A stretch of 64,000 nucleotides of DNA from Nostoc cf. commune SO-36 (GTDB lineage: Bacteria; Cyanobacteriota; Cyanobacteriia; Cyanobacteriales; Nostocaceae), in NCBI RefSeq assembly GCF_023734775.1, contig NZ_AP025732.1, forward strand, positions 4,648,501 through 4,712,500, in the 5' to 3' direction. Position numbers and translations under genes: made by a program. Shown in pieces: positions 57,346 through 64,000 of this stretch (its first letter is position 1; every line of letters begins with the position of its first letter). A model generated the notes under the pieces. The model did not search any database, had not been told where the DNA came from, and saw nothing but the letters and a program-made list of their open reading frames with translations.

Positions 57346-57467
57346 GGGATTTCCAAGAAATAAATTATCCAAATAAACGAACCACTCCAGACGCAGAGAA
57401 CACGGAGTGGAAAGGAAGAGAGAGATTTTGCAATCGACTTTGGAATATTTTTTTATTTGGAAGTCCC
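57346..57467. repeat. MITE-like repeat, ends GGATTTCCAA / TTGGAAGTCC
   Basis: A second member of the family at 9916-10040: the same left end (CCAAGAAATAAATTATCCAA) and right end (ATATTTTTTTATTTGGAAGT), but with a different, hairpin-poor centre. Confidence 0.7.
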
Positions 57468-57502
57468 TAAGCAAGAGGGAGAGTTAGTGTTAACAAGGAG
57501 TA

Positions 57503-57811
57503 TCAGGAATCAGAGTCGTGAAATAGGGCTTTGATATCTCGATAGCCACTAACAACACGAAAAATCTCCACATCTTGCCCTATAAACATGTAGAGGATGA
57601 GGTAATTGTCTATTGAGAGGCTACGGATACCAGGTAAAATTTCATCACGCTGTCGTCCTAGACCAGGGAACTGAGCAATCTTGGCAAATTTCGCGTTCAG
57701 CTTACTCAGAAAACCCTCAGACTGAGCCAAGCCAGATTGTCTAGCAATGTAATCCGCTATCTGCTCAATGTCTTGAATTGCAGGTTTGGTAAGGCGAAAT
57801 TGTGAGGTCAT
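57503..57811 (-). CDS. parE: ParE/RelE-superfamily toxin
   Basis: 102 residues with ParE features: RLTKPAIQDIEQIADYIARQ at the start, the core FPGLGRQRDEILPGIRSLSI and the strand LYMFIGQDVEIFRVVSGYRD. Overlaps its antitoxin gene by four bases. This is the second ParDE module in the window, different in sequence from that at 42863-43399. Confidence 0.87.
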   Translation of the reverse strand: MTSQFRLTKPAIQDIEQIADYIARQSGLAQSEGFLSKLNAKFAKIAQFPGLGRQRDEILPGIRSLSIDNYLILYMFIGQDVEIFRVVSGYRDIKALFHDSDS

Positions 57812-58080
57812 GTTTTGTCTGAAACACCATAGCGCGAGCGCACATTGGCACGAATTTGATCCATTGCAGCCGAACCATCAACAACTTCGCCCCGCTCGGA
57901 CGCTTCCCACCCAATCCGCGCTTCTTGTTGCAAGTCTTGTAGTCGTCCTTGATAGATGTCTTCTTGCTGTTCTAGGAGTTTTACGCCTGCAAGAATAACT
58001 GCGATTGCGTTCTGATACTTACCGCTAGTGAGTTGGCGTTGAACTAGGGCTTCTACTTCAGGTGGCAGAACGATTTGCAT
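57808..58080 (-). CDS. parD: ParD-type antitoxin
   Basis: 90 residues. The first 40 (MQIVLPPEVEALVQRQLTSG then KYQNAIAVILAGVKLLEQQE) fit a ribbon-helix-helix antitoxin; a long acidic C-terminal tail should wrap the toxin. Transcribed before the toxin gene, as usual. Confidence 0.83.
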   Translation of the reverse strand: MQIVLPPEVEALVQRQLTSGKYQNAIAVILAGVKLLEQQEDIYQGRLQDLQQEARIGWEASERGEVVDGSAAMDQIRANVRSRYGVSDKT

Positions 58081-58190
58081 GGGTTTTTGTCGGAGTAGGA
58101 GTAACTTTAATTGTAAGCGATCGCTTTTGTCAGCTATGCCTTACAAGATTGGCAATCACATTTTTACGATGAACTGGACTCAGCACTTCT

Positions 58191-58463
58191 TTATGGCCCA
58201 GAAAACACAGCTTGTTCTACATCATCCCGACTAAGAGAATACTTAAATGAGCGTTGGATATCTTGTCCATTTTCCCCAGATTGGACGTATCGTACTACGA
58301 TTTGCTCAACATCAAGCCATAATTCAGCTTGCCAATTGGGGCGTTGTACACGCCAGCAATGCCTCTGTGTTTCGTCTTGTTGACATCCTTGGTCTTTTAG
58401 CCACTGCTCAATTTGTGGCAGAGAATGATTATATAGAGGGGTATCGGAGGGAAGAAGAGGCAT
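58191..58463 (-). CDS. DUF3143 family protein
   Basis: 90 residues, beginning MPLLPSDTPLYNHSLPQIEQ, containing WRVQRPNWQAELWLDVEQIV and ending with the motif YSLSRDDVEQAVFSGP. This is the small cyanobacterial DUF3143 family. Function unknown. It is followed on the same strand by ParDE and preceded by a J-domain gene 46 bp upstream; together with dnaJ and dnaK this looks like a chaperone cluster. Confidence 0.87.
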   Translation of the reverse strand: MPLLPSDTPLYNHSLPQIEQWLKDQGCQQDETQRHCWRVQRPNWQAELWLDVEQIVVRYVQSGENGQDIQRSFKYSLSRDDVEQAVFSGP

Positions 58464-58509
58464 AGGAATTTTAGATTTTGGATTAGGGAATTTTTTAATT
58501 TTTAATTAT

Positions 58510-59058
58510 CTAGGGGTAATTAATTGCAACAAATAGGTAATCTGACTGGTGTATAAATGCAGTTGGTTGCAGCAAATGGGAATGGATCGCAGCCTCGCCA
58601 CGAGTTAAGCCAATGGCAACTGCTAATAACAGACAACCTACAAATGTTAACACCAGCATAAATAAAGCAAAGATTTCGCCAGATGAGAGGGGGCGATCGC
58701 TCGCGTCGAGGTAAGCTGATTTTGACCAGTCATGACACGAGACGGGATGATTCAAATCAGGAGGTGGTTGAATCACGCCAAAGCGGGAATAGCCGATTTT
58801 TAAATCGTAGCTTAATCGTCGTTCTGGATGGCTAAGGGTGGCGTAAGCTTCATTAATTTGCTGAAATTTGGGAGTGGCGATCGCAGTCGGCAAGTCTGTA
58901 GTATCAGGATGATAGCGTTTGCTCAGTTCCCGATAAGCGCGACGAATTTCAATTACCGATGCCCAGGGATGTAGTCCTAGCAGGGAGTAATAAGTTGGTT
59001 CACTGCTTTGTGGCATTGCCCAATTTTGATTCACATCTGTTTGAGTCACTTTGCTCAA
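58510..59058 (-). CDS. J-domain protein with C-terminal membrane helix
   Basis: 182 residues. A J domain (YYSLLGLHPWASVIEIRRAY then RELSKRYHPDTTDLPTA, with the HPD tripeptide in YHPD) occupies residues ~22-90. A hydrophobic segment follows at about 126-149 (EIFALFMLVLTFVGCLLLAV). It may recruit DnaK to a membrane. The neighbours dnaJ and dnaK on the same strand upstream suggest linked function. Confidence 0.87.
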   Translation of the reverse strand: MSKVTQTDVNQNWAMPQSSEPTYYSLLGLHPWASVIEIRRAYRELSKRYHPDTTDLPTAIATPKFQQINEAYATLSHPERRLSYDLKIGYSRFGVIQPPPDLNHPVSCHDWSKSAYLDASDRPLSSGEIFALFMLVLTFVGCLLLAVAIGLTRGEAAIHSHLLQPTAFIHQSDYLFVAINYP

Positions 59059-59146
59059 AGATATTTTTTATATTTTAAATCCTTTATGAATTCGAGAAGA
59101 CACAACAGATATAGCATCTGATAAGATAACTTAATAAAGCATTTGG

Positions 59147-60142
59147 CTAACGTATTAAATCAGCACGGGGTTTAAAGGTTTCAATTTGCCGTAACTTTTC
59201 GTAAAGTTCTCGTTCTTCTTGACTAATATTTTTCGGTGTAACTATTTGAATTTCTACTAATTGATCGCCACGTTTTCCGTCATCATTAGGATAACCTTTA
59301 TTACCTAGTCTAAATTTTTGACCAGACCTAACTCCGGGAGGGGTGGTCATTTTTACAGGGCCATCAAGAGTAGGTGCTTCTACCTGTCCTCCTAAAACTG
59401 CCTCGCTAGGAGTAACGGGAACCTGGCAGACGATATTTGAACCGTCTAATTTAAATAATGGATGAGGCTCAACAGTAATTTTTAAGTATAAATCGCCACC
59501 ACCAACGCCTTGGTTCCGCAAACGGATGGTTTGGCCTGTTACCATACCGGGGGGCATATTAACTTCTAACGATCGCCCATCTTCCAAGCGAATGCGTTCA
59601 TTACCACCTTGATAAGCTTTTTCTAGTGGTAGTGTTAATCTGGCTTCTATATCACGACGCGTAGTGCGAGGTGGGGGGTTAACTGTATAGGCAACTTTCG
59701 TTCTGGGGGAACGAAACGGATCGCTATTATTGCCATTATTAGAATTACTTGCCCCACTCTTATTTTTGACGCCGATAACTTGATTAATAAAGCTTTCAAA
59801 ATCAGAGTATTGGCTGGGATCTACCTCCTGATTGCCGTTGCGATCGCTAGGGCTACTCTGCCAAGTTTTAGCCTTTGGTGTCTGTTTGTTGCCCGCAAAG
59901 CCTTTTTGCTTCCAGTAGCGGCTAAACTGGTCGTACTGCGATCGCTTGGCTGGATCTGAAAGCACTTCATAAGCCTCACCAATATCCTTAAATTTTTCCT
60001 CCGATTCTTTATTACCCGGGTTGAGATCGGGGTGATATTGCCTTGCTAACCGCCGATAAACCTTTTTAATTTCCTCAGCAGAGGCATCTTTAGATACTCC
60101 TAAAATCTCATAATAATCGCGGAAATTCGGCAAATTTTGCAT
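59147..60142 (-). CDS. dnaJ: DnaJ-type co-chaperone (type II, no zinc finger)
   Basis: 331 residues. The J domain ([20 protein letters not shown] and the HPD in [10 protein letters not shown]) leads into a Gly/Ser/Asn-rich linker, then the two beta-barrel C-terminal domains ([20 protein letters not shown] and [20 protein letters not shown]). The CxxCxGxG zinc-finger region of DnaJ type I is absent. It is 147 bp downstream of dnaK on the same strand; the DnaK-DnaJ pair resembles the cyanobacterial dnaK3-dnaJ3 arrangement. Confidence 0.92.
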   Translation of the reverse strand: MQNLPNFRDYYEILGVSKDASAEEIKKVYRRLARQYHPDLNPGNKESEEKFKDIGEAYEVLSDPAKRSQYDQFSRYWKQKGFAGNKQTPKAKTWQSSPSDRNGNQEVDPSQYSDFESFINQVIGVKNKSGASNSNNGNNSDPFRSPRTKVAYTVNPPPRTTRRDIEARLTLPLEKAYQGGNERIRLEDGRSLEVNMPPGMVTGQTIRLRNQGVGGGDLYLKITVEPHPLFKLDGSNIVCQVPVTPSEAVLGGQVEAPTLDGPVKMTTPPGVRSGQKFRLGNKGYPNDDGKRGDQLVEIQIVTPKNISQEERELYEKLRQIETFKPRADLIR

Positions 60143-60289
60143 AGTTCAGTTATTTAAATTTTAGATTTTAGATTCTGGATTAATTAAGAATTTAGGAGAG
60201 AGGAATTATGAGTTAAGAGTTGAAAGATTTAATTTTTAACTCCTAACTCCTAACTTCTCACTCCTCACTCCTAACTTTTATTAAAATTA

Positions 60290-62360
60290 CTACAACCAAT
60301 CATTGTCTTCTTCATCATCCCAGTTATCTTGGTAGGTGGGACGGGATTTGCGTGGAGGACGGCTTTCATAAGAGGAAGAACGGCTGTCGCGGCCATAATC
60401 TCTGCCATAGTCTCTGCCATAGTCTTTACTGTATGAGTCACGTTCTCGATATACATCTCTGGGAGATTCGCGATCGCGTTCCTTATCACCGCCTGTAAAG
60501 ATGTCACGGATAGTACCAAATAAATCGTCGTCTTCATCGTCAGCATAAGACTGGCGGACTTCCCGATTTAGTTCATAGAGAGCATCTTGCAAGTCGGCGT
60601 AGGCTTGATCAATACCGCGATCGCTATTTTCTCTAAGACTCTCTTTTAAGTCTCGGCAAATATTATCAATTCTTTGGCGGCGGTTTCGGGCAAACTGCAT
60701 ACCAAATTCCAGTGCTACTTCTCTGAGTTGTCGTTCTGCTTGGATAATCAACGCCTCTGAACGAGTCCGCTTTTCTACTCTTTCTTTACGTTCGCGATCG
60801 ACATCGGCGTATTTCTGGGCATCCTGAATCATCCGATTCACTTCCGACTCGTTCAAGGTGGAAGCGCCTTGAATGGTAATACTCTGCTCTCGCCCAGTGG
60901 TTCTATCTAAAGCTGTTACTTGTAAAATACCATTAGCATCGATATCAAATGACACCTGAACTTGGGGAATTCCTCGCGGTGCTGGCGGGATACCATACAG
61001 CTTGAAACGTCCTAAAGACTTGTTGTTTGCTGCCATTTCCCGTTCGCCCTGGACTACGTGAATTTCCACAGTATTTTGGTTATTTTCAGACGTGGAAAAA
61101 ATGTCAGAACGGCGGACTGGGATGGTAGTGTTGCGGGGAATAAGTTTTTTCATCACGCCGCCGATGGTTTCCAATCCCATAGAAAGGGGTGTGACATCCA
61201 AAAGCAGCACATCTTTAAGTTCGCCTGCGAGAATTCCTGCTTGAATTGCTGCACCCACTCCCACTACTTCATCAGGGTTGACGTTTTCGTTAGGTTCTAT
61301 GCCAATTAAGTCCCGTACTAGCTGCTTCACCATTGGCATCCGTGTAGAACCGCCAACTAACACCACTTCTTCAATGTCTCTGGATGAGAGTCCGGCATCT
61401 TTGAGGGCGCGTTTTACTGGCGTCCGCAAGCGCCCCACCAAATCACCACACAAACCTTCAAACTGGGAACGCGTTAGACGAGTTTCCAGATGTTTGGGGC
61501 CATCTTCCGTGGCGGTGATGAAGGGTAAGTTAATATCAGTGACGCTGACAGCAGAAAGCTCAATTTTGGCTTTTTCCGCAGCTTCCATCAGACGTTGCAA
61601 AGCTTGGCGATCGCGTCTTAAGTCTACCTCTTCTGTTTCCAGAAATTGCTCTGCCAACCAATCTACGATTATTTTGTCAAAGTCGTTACCACCAAGTTGC
61701 GTATCTCCACTGGTAGCTTTGACTTCAAATATCCCATCGCCAACTTCTAAAATCGACACATCAAAAGTGCCACCACCCAAGTCAAAGACTAAGATAGTTT
61801 CCGTGTCACCCCGATCTAATCCATAAGCCAAAGATGCCGCAGTCGGTTCATTGAGAATCCGCAGCACTTCTAAACCGGCAATTCTAGCCAGCATCGCGGG
61901 TTGCCTGCCGTTGAGAATCGTTAAAGTAAGCTGGTACTGTAATCACTGCCCCTGTGACTGGTTCACCCAAATAGCGACTAGCATCGTCTGCCAATTTTTT
62001 CAGCACCATTGCCGAAATTTCTTCTGGGGCGAAATCTTTATTGAGACGGGGACAGGCAACTTTAATATTACCTACTTCATCTTTGCGGATGGTGTAGGGC
62101 ACACGCTTGGAATCTGCATTAAGTTCGCCATACTTCCGCCCAATGAAACGCTTAACTGCGAAAAAGGTATTTTGGGGATTGAGGACGGTTTGTCGCCGTG
62201 CCATTTGCCCAACCACCCTTTCGCCTTCTTTGCTGAAGCCAACTACGGAGGGGGTTGTTCGCATTCCTTCTGCATTGGCAATCACCACCGGCTTGCCACC
62301 CTCCATAACGGCGACTACTGAGTTGGTTGTACCCAAGTCGATGCCGACTACCTTGCCCAT
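60290..62360 (-). pseudogene. dnaK: DnaK-type Hsp70 (DnaK3-like), single-base insertion
   Basis: The natural start is ATG at 62360 ([20 protein letters not shown]). The nucleotide-binding domain is readable up to [11 protein letters not shown], where one extra base (about 61889) breaks the frame; the other frame then continues [20 protein letters not shown] and carries the substrate-binding domain to the end. Corrected length is about 689 residues. The C-terminus is not the EEVD type but an extended tail with [12 protein letters not shown] repeats and a DDEEDNDWL end, like cyanobacterial DnaK3, which acts at thylakoids. The pairing with dnaJ fits. It is essential in the model strain I know of, so a sequencing error is likely. 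Confidence 0.87.
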
Positions 62361-62415
62361 GCGTTACTCTTCTCCTAAAGTGTCTTAGTATCTTTATTAT
62401 GATTGGGCGGAACTA

Positions 62416-62501
62416 CCTCTAGCTTCGTGCTACAGGATAAAAACACCTCAATGGTATAATACTCATCATTAAGGCAGTAAGCTGAGGTGTGCAGCTAGAG
62501 G
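62416..62501 (-). promoter_or_regulatory. Nested inverted repeats in the dnaK upstream region
   Basis: Outer arms CCTCTAGCT (62416-62424) and AGCTAGAGG (62493-62501) enclose inner arms ACACCTCA (62443-62450) and TGAGGTGT (62483-62490). A TATAAT lies between the inner arms. It is 56 bp before the dnaK start, so it may be a leader structure or operator. No known CIRCE element (TTAGCACTC-type) is seen. Confidence 0.45.
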
Positions 62502-62679
62502 AGATAGTTGCAAGACTAGGATAGCATTGAGATGGTTGGTGTGCCCAAGCAGCCTCGATTCTTGTTATCCGCCTACTCTATGTTTAAGGTATCTGCAAAT
62601 TAAGAAATGCATCTTAATAATACTTGTTCTGCTTTTTTAAGTGTCAGAAAACTCTAAATATTGCCAGTAATTTAAAGAT

Positions 62680-63528
62680 TTGAATCTAACAGAACGATTA
62701 CAAACTTCTCTCAGTGAGATAGCGCGAGAACGAGATCCTTACATGGCAACGGCTGGACATTTTTTTGTCCAAGAATACATTCGCCAGCAATTTTCCCAAT
62801 GGGGGAGTGTGGAAATCCACACCTTTGAAGTCAGGGGTAAAGCTTGTAATAACTTGATATTAAATTTGCCATCCCAAGGGAGAGGGCAAAAAAAAGATTT
62901 GCCACCGATTTTAATTGGCGCTCATTATGATGGCGTTCCGGGAACACCAGGGGCAGATGATAATGCTACAGGTGTAGCGGTGTTGCTGGAATTAGCCAGA
63001 AAGTTTGCTGCCCAAGCTGTCAGGTATCCCTTAAGACTAGTTGCTTTCGATATGGAAGAATACGGCTTACTGGGTAGTGCTGATTATGCAGCCTTGTTGC
63101 ACGAACAAAAGCAACAGCTACGCTTAATGATCTCCTTAGAAATGCTGGGTTATACCGATTCTACGCCTGGTTCCCAAAGTTACCCCCCTCCTCTGGAACG
63201 CTTCTACCCAGATACAGGTGATTTTATTGCTTTAATTGGCAATTTGCGTATATTGCCTGACTTAATTGGCATGAGCCGTAATATTGGCAAAGCTGGCGTA
63301 TCTAGTCAATGGCTACCCGTACCGAATCGAGGTTTAATAGTTCCCCAAACTAGACTTAGCGATCATGCACCATTCTGGGATCTGGGCTATCCTGCAATGA
63401 TGGTGACAGATACGGCATTCTTGCGAAATCCACATTATCACAAAGCTAGTGATGCGATCGCTACTTTGGATTTAGATTTTCTGACTCGTGTATGTGAAGG
63501 GTTAGAGATAGCGATTCGGAGTCTATAA
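62680..63528 (+). CDS. M28 family zinc peptidase
   Basis: 282 residues, TTG start; no better in-frame start was found. M28 metal-binding motifs are present: AHYDGVPGTPGADDNATGVA (His and Asp ligands), FDMEEYGLLGS (catalytic Glu pair) and LEMLGYTD, with a final His in NPHYHKASD. Such aminopeptidases release N-terminal residues; the related glutaminyl cyclases share the fold. No signal peptide is visible, so a cytoplasmic location is inferred. Confidence 0.87.
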   Translation: MNLTERLQTSLSEIARERDPYMATAGHFFVQEYIRQQFSQWGSVEIHTFEVRGKACNNLILNLPSQGRGQKKDLPPILIGAHYDGVPGTPGADDNATGVAVLLELARKFAAQAVRYPLRLVAFDMEEYGLLGSADYAALLHEQKQQLRLMISLEMLGYTDSTPGSQSYPPPLERFYPDTGDFIALIGNLRILPDLIGMSRNIGKAGVSSQWLPVPNRGLIVPQTRLSDHAPFWDLGYPAMMVTDTAFLRNPHYHKASDAIATLDLDFLTRVCEGLEIAIRSL

Positions 63529-63662
63529 AAAGTTAGTAGTTAAAAATGATTGGGCGGAAAATATACTTTTGAAGTAATTATGTAGCTGAAAGTGTCAATA
63601 TCATCAGTTATTTAACAAAATGTTTTAAATGCTACAAATAAAACTTGTAATGTCTACTTTAA

Positions 63663-64000
63663 TCATATATTTTCCCTGTGCGATCGCGCATTTGGAGTCA
63701 AAGTAATTAAATCGTCAATATTGCGTTTCATTGTCTCGCAAATTGCATTTAATGGTAAATCATTAGCATCATAACCGAAGGGATTTTCTATCTCTAAGCC
63801 AATGGCTTCAATGCCAAACACAGTAAACCCAACTAAAGCAGAGATTAAACCTGTCCACCAACCGAGACTTTGTACTATTTGAAATGGGAGCAGAAAGCAA
63901 TATAGTATCAGCAATTGCTTCAAATGAATAGCATAAGCAAGGGGCATAGGTGTTTTTAAAATACGTTCGCAAGCACCTAAATTATCCACAAGATTATTTA
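63663..64000 (-). CDS. Bestrophin family (UPF0187) channel, C-terminal part (cut by right edge)
   Basis: The frame is open to base 64000 and beyond. The visible segment begins NNLVDNLGACERILKTPMPL, then contains AYAIHLKQLLILYCFLLPFQ, GWWTGLISALVGFTVFGIEA, IGLEIENPFGYDANDLPLNA and the end ICETMKRNIDDLITLTPN, all typical of bacterial bestrophins. In cyanobacteria, bestrophin-like channels may conduct anions such as bicarbonate across thylakoids. The N-terminal membrane half lies outside the window. Confidence 0.9.
   Translation of the reverse strand, partial: NNLVDNLGACERILKTPMPLAYAIHLKQLLILYCFLLPFQIVQSLGWWTGLISALVGFTVFGIEAIGLEIENPFGYDANDLPLNAICETMKRNIDDLITLTPNARSHRENI

Noticed and set aside
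61278..61826. 182-codon frame antisense to dnaK
   Set aside because: Ser/Pro-rich shadow of the conserved Hsp70 sequence, without its own signals.

Overview
The window is a piece of a cyanobacterial chromosome, most likely a filamentous Nostoc/Anabaena-type species. The evidence is dense HIP1 octamers (GCGATCGC), photosystem and cyanobacteria-only genes (psbX, ycf66, a cyAbrB regulator, DUF1815, DUF2839, DUF3143, KGK, two DUF3352 proteins), heptamer short tandem repeats and many MITE-like inverted-repeat elements between genes. No phage or plasmid backbone is visible.

Layout. 0-4 kb: a DUF6602 nuclease-like protein cut by the left edge, then cbiD (cobalamin) and guaA (GMP). 4-9.8 kb: DUF3352 protein, an IS1182-family relic next to a truncated TPR gene, a 13-unit 21-bp tandem array, a MITE, DUF3754 and KGK proteins. 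10-20.7 kb: ccsA, a second DUF3352 protein, chorismate lyase, tRNA-Leu(GAG), accC, yggT, psbX, ycf66, two TolB-like lipoproteins, sdhB. 22-28 kb: cyAbrB, CPBP protease, a frameshifted M48 protease, a helicase-like protein with degenerate ATPase motifs, DUF2839 and DUF1815. 28.7-32.1 kb: a TPR-CHAT gene broken by a TnpB element that also carries a small divergent ribbon-helix-helix gene. 32-42 kb: thioesterase, HicAB, dxr, a PIG-V-like mannosyltransferase, a double-length EamA transporter and a decayed GT39 glycosyltransferase. 42-46 kb: accessory cluster with an aspartic-protease pair, ParDE and a retron. 46-52 kb: clpC and exopolysaccharide genes. 53-64 kb: rimI, lysA, cdaA-uppS, another ParDE, DUF3143, a J-domain protein, dnaJ-dnaK, an M28 peptidase and a bestrophin-type channel cut by the right edge.

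The most notable system is the retron at 43.65-45.87 kb. A perfect 13-bp inverted repeat (43646-43658 and 43772-43784) brackets a foldable segment with the a1/msr/msd/a2 layout. It is followed by a reverse transcriptase carrying the retron hallmarks NAxxH, YADD and VTG, and then by a 291-residue protein of unrecognised family with an R-x4-H motif typical of HEPN ribonucleases. I infer a retron defence unit with a HEPN-like RNase effector.

A second theme is broken reading frames. lysA (twice), uppS, dnaK, an M48 protease and a STAS-sugar transferase each carry single-base indels in otherwise well-preserved coding sequence. Because housekeeping genes are hit, base-level assembly error is the first explanation to exclude, with genuine gene erosion as the alternative. 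The GT39 gene, the TPR-CHAT gene, the TPR fragment, the WD40 fragment and the IS1182 transposase look like real decay.
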